Shown here: positions 24,504 through 32,484 of the stretch, piece after piece
Numbering within the stretch: the first letter of the stretch is position 1
Layout: every line of letters starts with the position of its first letter
NCBI GenBank assembly: GCA_020436835.1
Contig: JAGQWZ010000472.1
Location: forward strand, 1-40,701
Reading direction: 5' to 3'
DNA length: 40,701 bases
Source: Saprospiraceae bacterium
Lineage (GTDB): Bacteria; Bacteroidota; Bacteroidia; Chitinophagales; Saprospiraceae
Position numbers and translations under genes: made by a program
The notes under the pieces: model-generated
The model's database searches: none
What the model was told of the DNA's origin: nothing
What the model saw: only the letters and a program-made list of their open reading frames with translations

Positions 24504-25454
24504 ATGGGATTAGGGCTCACGATTAATAAGGTTGAAATCAAACCAGGTTCTTCCGAGATGATTAGTCTTTTTGTCGGTAAATTGCCGTCAGGGGCGAAGA
24601 TTTCAGTAAAAACGCATGTCTTTTGCAGTGAACGGGAGGGGCCAAACGTTCTACTTCTGGCCGGTCTGCACGGGGATGAGATCAATGGCATAGAAATCCT
24701 GAGACAATCCATTTCTTCAGGTATGTTTGATCAGCTGACCTGTGGAAATGTCATCGTTATCCCAATTCTGAACATTTATGGATTCGTCAATTTTTCACGG
24801 GTAGTGCCAGATGGTAAAGATGTAAACCGGAGTTTTCCTGGCAGCATGTCTGGTTCTTTGGCTTCCCGAATGGCCAGTATACTCACGAAGCGTGTGTTGC
24901 CGGTTATTGATTTTGGAGTGGATTTCCATACGGGAGGTGACAATCGTTTTAACTACCCTCAAGTTCGTTATACCCGGAAAGATGACCAATCTAAATCGCT
25001 GGCGGAGGCATTTGGTGCCCCTTATCTGGTTGAAAAGGCACTGCTTAAAAAATCACTCCGCAAAACGGCTAGAGATCTTCAAAAACCGATCATCGTTTTT
25101 GAGGGAGGAGAAGCGCTGCGATTGGATGGCTTTGTAATCGAAACGGCACTCAAAGGGCTCAAACGCATGCTGATTAATCAGGGTATGTTGCCAGGGGAGG
25201 TTCCACCGGTGAGTTCTTTGACCTTTAGGAAGTCCTCCTGGATACGTGCCAAACAAGCAGGCATCTTTATCTGGTCTAAGAATTCAGGCCATAAGGTAAT
25301 CAAAGGGGAAACCCTGGGGAGTATTTATGACCCCAATGGTAATTCACGAATTGCGGTTTCGGCCTCCCGGTCCGGATTTATTCTTGGGCACAATAATACC
25401 CCGGTTGTACATCAGGGGGATGCTTTGTTTCACCTAGGCTACAATGATGAATAG
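24504..25454 (+). CDS. Succinylglutamate desuccinylase/aspartoacylase family zinc hydrolase
   Basis: The family removes acyl groups from amino acids using one zinc. The 316-residue protein has the zinc-binding motif HGDE (56-59, in LLAGLHGDEINGIEIL) and the second His at 142 (GVDFHTGG). The substrate carboxylate site shows DVNRSFPG (106-113), and the catalytic Glu is probably Glu200 in IVFEGGEALR. A C-terminal beta-domain (about 230-316) carries lipoyl/barrel-like strands (GHKVIKGETLGSIYDPNGNS, ending FHLGYNDE). It starts 2 nt after rimK and overlaps the PBP4 gene by 11 nt. The true substrate is unknown. Its link to a glutamate ligase suggests a glutamyl or N-acyl-glutamate product, as inference. 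Confidence 0.85.
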   Translation: MGLGLTINKVEIKPGSSEMISLFVGKLPSGAKISVKTHVFCSEREGPNVLLLAGLHGDEINGIEILRQSISSGMFDQLTCGNVIVIPILNIYGFVNFSRVVPDGKDVNRSFPGSMSGSLASRMASILTKRVLPVIDFGVDFHTGGDNRFNYPQVRYTRKDDQSKSLAEAFGAPYLVEKALLKKSLRKTARDLQKPIIVFEGGEALRLDGFVIETALKGLKRMLINQGMLPGEVPPVSSLTFRKSSWIRAKQAGIFIWSKNSGHKVIKGETLGSIYDPNGNSRIAVSASRSGFILGHNNTPVVHQGDALFHLGYNDE

Positions 25455-26898
25455 AAAAGGTCTGTTACTTAGTTACATTTCTATTTTCTTTCTTCCTCTC
25501 ATGGGCAGCTGTCAGGCCAGTTATCAACCGGAACCTTTCGACCTGGCCGATGTATTGACAGATCCCTGTTACGAGACAGCATCCATTAGCTTTGCTGTAT
25601 ATGACCTGGATGGAGATAGTATCATTACCGGATATGAACCGGAAACAGCGTTGCCTCCGGCTTCCACCCAGAAGATCCTGACGACTGCGGCAGCGCTTCT
25701 GACGCTGGGTGAAGAATTTGAATTTGAAACGGATGTGCAGATTGCCGGTGCTATCCAAGACTCGACCTTAAAAGGTGATCTGATCATTAGGGGATTTGGG
25801 GATCCTGCCCTGGGATCGTCACATTTTGTGCAGGACGGTTTTGAGGGTGTCTTCGGAGTTATTACGCAGATGCTTCGGCAGGTGGGTATTCATCGGATTA
25901 GTGGTGATATTGTAGGAGATGCCGGTTACTATAGCCCCAGCACGATTCCCCGTTCCTGGCCATATCAGCACCTCGGCAACTATTATGGCGCATTTGCAAC
26001 GGGGCTTAATTTTTTTGATAATCAATTCTTCTTAAAGTTTCATCAAAGGTCCAGTCCGGGTGAACCGATAGTGGATTTAACCATCGAACCAGGGGTGCCT
26101 GGTCTGACCCTGCGCTCGTATGTTAAATCCGGTCCACCCGGCAGTGGTGATGAGGCATACATCATGGGAGCTCCTTTTCAAACAAACCGTTATGTGCAGG
26201 GTACCATTCCTCCCGGCAATGGTTTATTTACAATCAGGGGTTCTCTACCCGATCCAGCCCTTTTTCTGACCTACCACCTAAAAAATTACTTCGAAACCCA
26301 TGGGATTCAGGTCAACGGTACGTTTAGATCAAGTTATGATGCGGAACTGAAGACGGATCGATCATTGGGGACAATAAAATCTCCCAGTCTCTCTGAAATC
26401 GTGACTGTGACCAATCAGAAGAGTGTAAATCTATTTGCCGAAGCACTGGGATTACGAAGTATGAAAAATTATACAATGGACACCGACGACTGGCTGTTGG
26501 ATTTTTGGAAAGAAAAGGGCATTGAAACGGGGGGATGTCATTTTTATGATTTTGCCGGATTAGCTCAGGACAATGCACTAAGTGCCCGGACCATGATTGA
26601 AATCCTGAGATACACTTATCAGGAAAGAGCGATATGGCCTTCATTCTTACGGAGTCTGGCGATAGCCGGAGAGCAGGGCACGCTCAGATCCATGTTTAGA
26701 GGTACTGCTGCCCAGGGCAAGATTTATGCAAAGAGTGGTTTGGTCAATGGTGTTCGTAGTTATGCAGGTTATATGGAGTCTAGTTCGGGCAAATGGTATG
26801 CCTTTGACCTCATGACATACAACCCCGATTGCGACAGTGGTACGGTCAGGAGAAAATTGGAAAACTGGATGGAGAAACTGTATATAGCTTTGCCTTGA
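25444..26898 (+). CDS. dacB: PBP4-type D-Ala-D-Ala carboxypeptidase/endopeptidase
   Basis: Enzymes of this class (peptidase S13) cut D-Ala-D-Ala ends and cross-bridges in peptidoglycan. The 484-residue protein has a signal peptide ending MGSC (Cys23), so it may be lipid-anchored. The three penicillin-binding motifs are present: SxxK as Ser74-Thr-Gln-Lys77 (PPASTQKILTTAAALL), SxN as Ser327-Val-Asn329 (TNQKSVNLFAEALG), and KTG as Lys430-Ser-Gly (YAKSGLVNGVRSYAGY). The roughly 250 residues between the first two motifs hold the inserted domains typical of PBP4 and include GDLIIRGFGDPALGS. The start ATG lies within the deacylase 3' end (11-nt overlap), which indicates translational coupling. Confidence 0.9.
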   Translation: MMNRKGLLLSYISIFFLPLMGSCQASYQPEPFDLADVLTDPCYETASISFAVYDLDGDSIITGYEPETALPPASTQKILTTAAALLTLGEEFEFETDVQIAGAIQDSTLKGDLIIRGFGDPALGSSHFVQDGFEGVFGVITQMLRQVGIHRISGDIVGDAGYYSPSTIPRSWPYQHLGNYYGAFATGLNFFDNQFFLKFHQRSSPGEPIVDLTIEPGVPGLTLRSYVKSGPPGSGDEAYIMGAPFQTNRYVQGTIPPGNGLFTIRGSLPDPALFLTYHLKNYFETHGIQVNGTFRSSYDAELKTDRSLGTIKSPSLSEIVTVTNQKSVNLFAEALGLRSMKNYTMDTDDWLLDFWKEKGIETGGCHFYDFAGLAQDNALSARTMIEILRYTYQERAIWPSFLRSLAIAGEQGTLRSMFRGTAAQGKIYAKSGLVNGVRSYAGYMESSSGKWYAFDLMTYNPDCDSGTVRRKLENWMEKLYIALP

Positions 26899-27151
26899 CG
26901 AGATAAGATATCCGTCCTTTTCTTGCAAAGGTCTGGTAAGGGCGGAGAAGAGGCGGTCTCATTAGTTGTCCTACTTCGAAGCTCTCCTCTCCGGCAATGA
27001 GTGCTATACGCTGATGAGTAAGATATAATCTGGCTTTCGCGCAATACGCAAACATTCAGATTTGCAGTTCTGATTTCTTAACATGTGGTAAAGAAAATTA
27101 GCAGATTTGGGGTAGACCCTGTATCTTTCGAACCGCTAACGAGAGTTTTGA
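26899..27151 (+). other. 253-nt gap with an imperfect hairpin
   Basis: No gene is convincing here. An imperfect inverted repeat pairs 26943-26953 with 26983-26993 (six pairs, one mismatch, then four pairs including G-T) around a 29-nt loop. TAAGATAT occurs at 26904-26911 and 27019-27026. A TATCTTTC box (27121-27128), one base from TAnnTTTG, may serve the methyltransferase gene. Confidence 0.35.
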
Positions 27152-27865
27152 ATGAAACTGCCTTTGATTTTCTCTATTCTTTTTGCCTCTTTGGTGATTA
27201 TATCAGCCTGTAAGAACAACGGAAATGATTCTGTCGCTGATCAGGAAGATATGGCGCGTGAGGATCACAAGTGGAGTCAGGATATTGATTTCGAGGAAAA
27301 GGTTTCTGTGTATGAGGATGAGAACAGGGATATTTGGCAAAAACCTGATCGCGTGATTGATATACTCGCACCACTTGAGGACAAAGTAGTAGTCGATCTT
27401 GGAGCAGGCACAGGATATTTTGCATTTCGACTGGTTCAGAAAGCACAGAAAGTGATCGCGGTGGACATCGATCAGGATTTTGTGAATTTTATGGAGAAGA
27501 AAAGACTGCTGCTTCCGCTGGAGCAACAAGACAAATTTGAAGTACGTCTGGCAGAAGCTCAGGATCCCCATATTCATAATGAGGAAGCAGATGCTGTTTT
27601 GATTGTGAACACTTATGCGTATTTACAGAATCGGATTAAGTACTTTGCCAATTTGAAGAAGGGTCTGAAACCTGGTGCCGAGCTCGTAATTATTGAATTT
27701 AAGATGAAAAATATACCGAATGGGCCTCCGGAAGAAGAGAAAGTATCGATTTCAACAGTCCAGTCCGAGCTCAATGCTGCCGGATTTCAGGATATAGATG
27801 TAGATGACAGGACCCTTGATTATCAGTATATTGTAACGGCTCATACTGCTTCTGCGATTCAATAA
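27152..27865 (+). CDS. Class I SAM methyltransferase-fold protein with lipoprotein signal
   Basis: The 237-residue protein begins with a textbook lipoprotein signal: LIFSILFASLVIISAC, with Cys20 in the lipobox ISAC, then a polar linker. The rest is a class I methyltransferase Rossmann fold. The SAM motif is VVDLGAGTGYFAFRL (Gly84-Ala-Gly-Thr-Gly), and Asp at the end of strand 2 is in KVIAVDIDQDFV. DAVLIVNTYAYLQNRIKYF (motif IV region) and LKPGAELVIIEFKMKN (strand 5) follow. The acceptor is unknown. A lipid-anchored protein outside the cytoplasm would not normally meet SAM, so it may have another role or face inward. Starting at the internal Met (near 27254) would give a cytoplasmic enzyme, but the signal looks too good to be chance. 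Confidence 0.8.
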   Translation: MKLPLIFSILFASLVIISACKNNGNDSVADQEDMAREDHKWSQDIDFEEKVSVYEDENRDIWQKPDRVIDILAPLEDKVVVDLGAGTGYFAFRLVQKAQKVIAVDIDQDFVNFMEKKRLLLPLEQQDKFEVRLAEAQDPHIHNEEADAVLIVNTYAYLQNRIKYFANLKKGLKPGAELVIIEFKMKNIPNGPPEEEKVSISTVQSELNAAGFQDIDVDDRTLDYQYIVTAHTASAIQ

Positions 27866-27933
27866 TACATTTCACTTGTTTGGACAAAATTCGAGTTAGA
27901 TACACAAAGGGCTTTTGCCCATTGACAGTTTTT

Positions 27934-27941
27934 TATCTTTA
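27934..27941 (+). promoter_or_regulatory. Putative -7 box for purA
   Basis: TATCTTTA, one base from TAnnTTTG, lies 30 nt before the purA ATG at 27972. A TTG at 27915-27917 is 16 nt upstream of it. It also argues against the longer purA start at 27915, which would precede the promoter. Confidence 0.4.
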
Positions 27942-27971
27942 CAATTTATATCGTTTAGCTATCAAATAATA

Positions 27972-29240
27972 ATGGCAGTAGATGTTCTCCTTGGCCTTCA
28001 ATGGGGAGATGAAGGAAAGGGTAAAATAGTAGATTTCCTAGCACCTGATTATCATATAATTTGTCGATTTCAAGGGGGCCCAAATGCAGGTCACACCCTA
28101 AAATTTGAAGGTAAAAAACACGTACTCCACACGATACCTTCGGGAATTTTTCGCGCCGATCTCATCAATGTGATTGGAAACGGAGTGGTAATCGATCCAG
28201 TCACACTCTCCAAAGAATTAAAGGAAGTCAAGGAAGCGGGAGTGACCATCGATGGAAATCTGCTGGTGGCAAGAAAGGCACACCTGATTCTTCCAACCCA
28301 CCGGATGCTGGATCAGGCTTCAGAAGCACATAAAGGAAAATCCAAAATTGGATCGACATTGCGTGGAATTGGTCCCACATATATGGATAAGACCGGAAGA
28401 AACGGTCTCCGGGTTGGTGATATCCTATCACCCGATTTCCAAAGTAAATATGAGGCGCTCAAGGAAAAACATCTGGGTCTGCTGCAAATCTATCCCCAAT
28501 TGGATTTTAATCTCGAAGAGGAAGAAGAGATCTGGATGCGATCACTGGAAGATCTCCGGGCACTTCCGCAGGTGGATGGAGAATACTACATCAATGACGC
28601 CTTGACCGCGGGTAAAAAGATTCTGGCAGAGGGTGCACAAGGCAGTATGCTGGATATCGATTTCGGGACCTATCCTTATGTGACTTCATCCAATACCATC
28701 ACGGCTGGAGCCTGTACCGGGTTGGGCATATCTCCTAAGCAGATCGGAGAAGTGATAGGCATTACCAAAGCATATTGTACTAGGGTTGGGAGTGGACCAT
28801 TTCCATCCGAGCTTTTTGATGAAGATGGCCGTAAACTGGCGGAAGTTGGGATGGAATTTGGAGCCACTACAGGAAGACCCCGGCGTTGTGGCTGGTTGGA
28901 TGTGCCGCAGTTGAAGTATACGATCATGCTCAATGGGGTCACTCAATTGGTAATGACCAAAATCGATGTGCTGGATGGCTTCGAACAAATAAAAATTGCC
29001 AATGCCTACGAGATTGGGGATCAGCAAACATCTAATGTTCCCTTTGACATCTGTGAAGATGGTATTGATCCTGTATGGAAGGTATATGAAGGTTGGAATA
29101 CTAGTCTGGAAGGGATTCGTAGCTATTCTGACTTACCGGTTCTCACCCGAAATTTTATCGAAGACCTGGAAAATCAACTGGGGGTCAGGTTTAGTATGAT
29201 CAGTACTGGTCCGGATAGATCAAAGTTGATTACCCATTAG
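27972..29240 (+). CDS. purA: Adenylosuccinate synthetase
   Basis: PurA joins IMP and aspartate using GTP, the first committed step from IMP to AMP. With the ATG at 27972 the product is 422 residues and opens directly with the GTP/IMP motif MAVDVLLGLQWGDEGKGK (catalytic Asp13), followed by QGGPNAGHT (His for catalysis). Later signatures are GTTLRGIGPTY-like IGSTLRGIGPTYMDKTGRN, LAEGAQGSMLDIDFGTYPYV, TRVGSGPFPSEL, GATTGRPRRCGWLD and TKIDVLDGFEQI. A longer start at 27915 adds 19 residues that have no counterpart in the family. PurA is a known target of inhibition by ppGpp in bacteria, and the relA/spoT gene lies on the other strand close by. The 3' end overlaps the fur stop by 11 nt. Confidence 0.95.
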   Translation: MAVDVLLGLQWGDEGKGKIVDFLAPDYHIICRFQGGPNAGHTLKFEGKKHVLHTIPSGIFRADLINVIGNGVVIDPVTLSKELKEVKEAGVTIDGNLLVARKAHLILPTHRMLDQASEAHKGKSKIGSTLRGIGPTYMDKTGRNGLRVGDILSPDFQSKYEALKEKHLGLLQIYPQLDFNLEEEEEIWMRSLEDLRALPQVDGEYYINDALTAGKKILAEGAQGSMLDIDFGTYPYVTSSNTITAGACTGLGISPKQIGEVIGITKAYCTRVGSGPFPSELFDEDGRKLAEVGMEFGATTGRPRRCGWLDVPQLKYTIMLNGVTQLVMTKIDVLDGFEQIKIANAYEIGDQQTSNVPFDICEDGIDPVWKVYEGWNTSLEGIRSYSDLPVLTRNFIEDLENQLGVRFSMISTGPDRSKLITH

Positions 29241-29718
29241 ATTTTTTTGACTCTTTATGTTCGCAATCCGCTTTGCAGTGCCCATACAGGTTGAGAGCGT
29301 GATCAGTGACCACAAATTCAAGGATTTCACCCATGGTGTCTTTGATCTGTTGAATGCGGGGATCACAGAACTCCAGCACTTTACCACAATCTTTGCAAAT
29401 CAGGTGATCATGTTGTTTGTAGCCATGTGATTTTTCATATTGAGCCAGATTCTTGCCGAATTGATGTTTTTTGATCAAATCACAGGTTACCAGGAGCTCC
29501 AGCGTATTGTACACCGTAGCCCGGCTAACCCGGTAATTTTGATTTTTCATATGTATATAAAGAGCTTCGGCGTCAAAATGATCGGTACGCCCGTATATTT
29601 CTTCTAGAATAGCATAACGTTCGGGAGTCTTTCGAAGACTTTGCTTTTCGAGATGCTTTGAAAAGATCTCCTTCACCTCATCTATTATCGAAATATTATG
29701 TTGATCATTCTTCATCAT
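29230..29718 (-). CDS. Fur family transcriptional regulator
   Basis: Fur proteins bind operator DNA when loaded with metal and usually repress uptake or oxidative-stress genes. The 162-residue protein has the N-terminal winged helix (LRKTPERYAILEEIYGRTDH; VSRATVYNTLELLVTCDLI as the recognition region). The C-terminal dimer/metal domain has HDHLICKDCGKVLEF (Cys108, Cys111) and HCKADC (Cys148, Cys151), a four-Cys structural zinc site. Fur, Zur and PerR cannot be told apart from these residues alone. It starts inside the end of the relA/spoT gene (14-nt overlap), so it is expressed from the same message. The ATG at 29718 is followed at once by a second ATG. Confidence 0.87.
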   Translation of the reverse strand: MMKNDQHNISIIDEVKEIFSKHLEKQSLRKTPERYAILEEIYGRTDHFDAEALYIHMKNQNYRVSRATVYNTLELLVTCDLIKKHQFGKNLAQYEKSHGYKQHDHLICKDCGKVLEFCDPRIQQIKDTMGEILEFVVTDHALNLYGHCKADCEHKESKKSNG

Positions 29719-31942
29719 TGTGATCGGTTCTGATTACCGTAGAGACTCCCTTCAGAGACTTTAATGCGCGTATAGCCAGGTTAAGCTGGTTGGTGTTAGC
29801 TACTACCAGACTAATTTTTCCTTCATAATAACCTTCGTCACCTGCCATCGAGAAAGAACGGATATTCATACCTAGCTTGGAAGAAATTTCTCCGGTTACC
29901 CTTTCGATAACCCCGGGACCATCATCAATCCCTGTGATCACCAAATTAGCCACAAATTCAGTTGATGCCTGACTGGCCCATTCCGCATTGAGGGTGCGAT
30001 ATCCAAAGTTGGTCATCATGTTTTCCGCATTAGGACATGCCGTACGGTGCACTTTCACGCCACTGTTTGTACCTACGAATGCAAAGATGTCATCCCCCAT
30101 TACCGGATTACAACAGGTCGCAAAAGAATAGTCATATTGCTCACCGGGCTCTCCATTAATGGTGATTAAATTCTTAGAAGTGGCGCGCGGCTTTCTGCTT
30201 CTTTTTATGACCGGTTCTTCTACCGGCTCTGCCTCAATTTTCCTATGTTTTGGTACATCAAATAAGATCCGGCCATGTTCGGTCTTGTATTCCCTTAGAT
30301 CGGAAAGATTTATATATCCATTGTAGATCGTGGCGAACAGATCAGTGCGATTCTTAAAGCCATAGTGCTTGGCTATATTATCCGCATTGAGCTCCAGGTC
30401 CAGTTTCATATGGCTTAACTTGCGTTCAAGCATCTCTTTTCCCATGTCGGCCAATCTACGCAGGTCTTCCCGTAGAGCTGATTTGATTTTGGATCTGGCC
30501 CGACCGGTTACTACCATTTTCAACCAGTCTTCATTGGGTCTTTGATTCTTACTGGTTGTTACATGTACCTGGTCTCCACTCTCCAACTCGTATCCCATTG
30601 GAACCAATCGATTATTGACCTTGATCGCAGTACAATGATATCCTACATCGGTGTGGATACTAAATGCGAAGTCTAAAGCGGTAGCCCCTTTGGGCAATAT
30701 TTTCATATCCCCCTTTGGAGTGTAGACAAATACTTCTTCGCTAAACAAATTACTTTTGAAGTCAGAGACAAACTCCAGGGCATCCTTATCCACATCCTCC
30801 ATCAAATCCCTGATATTATCGAGCCAGGCATCATATAGATCTTGCTGGTTTTTGATCTGCTTGTATTTCCAATGTGCAGCAAAACCCCGCTCTGCGATCT
30901 CATCCATCCGCTCGCTACGGATCTGTACTTCGACGTACCTCCCCTTTGGTCCGATCACTGTGGTATGGAGCGACTCATAGCCATTTGATTTGGGGGTAGT
31001 GATCCAGTCTTTGAGCCTCTCGGGTATAGGTGTGTGGACATCCGTGACGATGGAGTAGACCTGCCAGCAGATAGGTTTTTCTTTTTCCCTGGAAATGTCT
31101 ATGATGATCCGGACAGCAAATAAATCATAGATCTCCTCAAATGGTACATTCTTCTTCTTAATCTTATTGTAGATGGAAGAGATCGATTTGGGACGTCCGT
31201 GTATGCGGTATTTTATCTTGAGTTCATCCAGCTTTTCCCGAAGCGGATCAATAAACTCATTGATATATGCATTGCGCTGTCGCTTGGTCTCCTGAAGTTT
31301 GCGGGCTATTTCATCGTACTGATCCCTCTCTGTGATTTTCATACACAGATCCTGAAACTCAGTCTTCAGGTTATATAGTCCAAGTCGATGTGCCAGCGGA
31401 GCATAGATATAACTAGTCTCAGCCGCGATCCGCAATTGTTTATGTTTAGGCATCGCTCCAATGGTCCTCATATTGTGGACCCGGTCTGCCATTTTTATCA
31501 AAACTACTCGTACGTCATAGACCAGCGTACTCAGTACTTTCTTAAAGTTCTCGGCCTGGGCGGTGGTAGGATTAAAGTCTCTCTTTAATTTGGTGAGCCC
31601 ATCTACAATGTTTGCAATCTTATCACCAAATCGCTCATGGATGTCATCCAGTGTGACTGAGGTGTCCTCCACTACATCATGTAACAGTGCGGCAACAATG
31701 GCTGTTGGACCCAGTCCGATCTCTTCAGCGCAGATTCTGGCCACCTCGATAGGATGTAAGATATATGGCTCGCCTGATTTACGTCTTTGTTCGTGATGGG
31801 CCTCCACCGCTATCTCGTAAGCCTTGCGGATATTCTTACGATCGCTTTCGTCAATTTTGACCTTAATTGATTTCAGCAACTTCCGGTAAGCCGATTGTAT
31901 CAGCTTTCGATCATCCACTGTATCATGTGCTACCGGAGGCAT
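29705..31942 (-). CDS. Bifunctional (p)ppGpp synthetase/hydrolase (RelA/SpoT)
   Basis: The enzyme makes and degrades the starvation signal (p)ppGpp. The 745-residue protein has the full Rel domain order. The HD hydrolase domain (about 45-200) contains ALLHDVVEDT (about 85-94) and MADRVHNMRT, both intact, so hydrolysis is expected. The synthetase domain (about 245-370) has GRPKSISSIYNKI and TPKSNGYESLHTTV. A TGS domain (about 405-465) has VFVYTPKGDMKILPKGATAL and FAFSIHTDVGYHC. A helical/zinc region (FATCCNPVMGDD) and a C-terminal ACT domain (about 665-740, VITGIDDGPGVIERVTGEIS) complete it. The gene is upstream of fur in the same transcript, and is divergent from the tRNA-Leu unit with about 240 nt between them. 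Confidence 0.93.
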   Translation of the reverse strand: MPPVAHDTVDDRKLIQSAYRKLLKSIKVKIDESDRKNIRKAYEIAVEAHHEQRRKSGEPYILHPIEVARICAEEIGLGPTAIVAALLHDVVEDTSVTLDDIHERFGDKIANIVDGLTKLKRDFNPTTAQAENFKKVLSTLVYDVRVVLIKMADRVHNMRTIGAMPKHKQLRIAAETSYIYAPLAHRLGLYNLKTEFQDLCMKITERDQYDEIARKLQETKRQRNAYINEFIDPLREKLDELKIKYRIHGRPKSISSIYNKIKKKNVPFEEIYDLFAVRIIIDISREKEKPICWQVYSIVTDVHTPIPERLKDWITTPKSNGYESLHTTVIGPKGRYVEVQIRSERMDEIAERGFAAHWKYKQIKNQQDLYDAWLDNIRDLMEDVDKDALEFVSDFKSNLFSEEVFVYTPKGDMKILPKGATALDFAFSIHTDVGYHCTAIKVNNRLVPMGYELESGDQVHVTTSKNQRPNEDWLKMVVTGRARSKIKSALREDLRRLADMGKEMLERKLSHMKLDLELNADNIAKHYGFKNRTDLFATIYNGYINLSDLREYKTEHGRILFDVPKHRKIEAEPVEEPVIKRSRKPRATSKNLITINGEPGEQYDYSFATCCNPVMGDDIFAFVGTNSGVKVHRTACPNAENMMTNFGYRTLNAEWASQASTEFVANLVITGIDDGPGVIERVTGEISSKLGMNIRSFSMAGDEGYYEGKISLVVANTNQLNLAIRALKSLKGVSTVIRTDHNDEE

Positions 31943-32131
31943 ATAATCTCTTTATTTACTTACTGAAAAACAATAATTGTACCCTGATGGTTCTGGAGCT
32001 AACATATTGATAACAAATCTAATAGAAATTTAGCTGCCCCAACTTTTTAGTTATAATCATTCTTAACAAACATAAGATTTTTAGAAAAACCATCTAAATG
32101 ATATAAGTCAGACTATCTATGGAACCGGTGT

Positions 32132-32160
32132 TTGTTAAAATCAAAAACGTTTTATCTTTG
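32132..32160 (+). promoter_or_regulatory. Promoter of tRNA-Leu
   Basis: TTG (32132-32134), an 18-nt spacer and TATCTTTG (32153-32160) match the Bacteroidota -33/-7 consensus. The tRNA begins 23 nt downstream. Confidence 0.65.
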
Positions 32161-32183
32161 CAGCCGCATCTAATTTCATACCG

Positions 32184-32265
32184 GCGGGTGTGGTGGAATT
32201 GGTAGACACGCTAGACTTAGGATCTAGTGCCGCGAGGCGTGGGAGTTCGAGTCTCTTCACCCGCA
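32184..32265 (+). tRNA. tRNA-Leu (anticodon UAG)
   Basis: The acceptor arms GCGGGTG and CACCCGC pair perfectly. The anticodon stem is CTAGA/TCTAG with loop CTTAGGA, giving anticodon TAG, which reads CUA and other CUN leucine codons. A long variable arm (about TGCCGCGAGGCGTG) is typical of tRNA-Leu. The T loop is TTCGAGT. The 3' CCA is not encoded, as the bases after discriminator A32265 are CGA. Promoter and terminator flank it. Confidence 0.95.
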
Positions 32266-32274
32266 CGAGGAAAC

Positions 32275-32304
32275 AAACGGTTGTCATTTCAGGCAACCGT
32301 TTTT
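32275..32304 (+). terminator. Intrinsic terminator of tRNA-Leu
   Basis: A 9-bp perfect stem (AAACGGTTG at 32275-32283 with CAACCGTTT at 32294-32302) encloses a 10-nt loop. The stem's T-rich right end runs on to 32304 as a short U-tract. Confidence 0.8.
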
Positions 32305-32484
32305 AGTATCACCTCTCTCAATCAATGAGGAGGAATTCTCAGGTGACGTCCAGCGAATGTCCTGAAAGTCCTCGCTTCAACCTTATTTGTTTTAAAGCGC
32401 AGGGAGTACTATTTTTGCGGCCATTTTAGCATACTGGCATTTTAATTCCTAGTGCCTATTTATTAATACAATTATTTGAACACC

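Noticed and set aside
26846..27055. 69-residue minus-strand frame (with a neighbouring 91-residue one) after the PBP4 gene
   Set aside because: No motif, no start context, and partial antisense overlap with dacB; kept only as part of a possible repeat finding.
27198..27577. Two overlapping minus-strand frames inside the methyltransferase gene
   Set aside because: They are rich in Cys, Leu and His in the manner of shadow frames; the plus-strand SAM motif is decisive.
27909..27920. GGGC-TTTT-GCCC mini-hairpin before purA
   Set aside because: Four pairs only, and it overlaps the putative promoter; likely chance.
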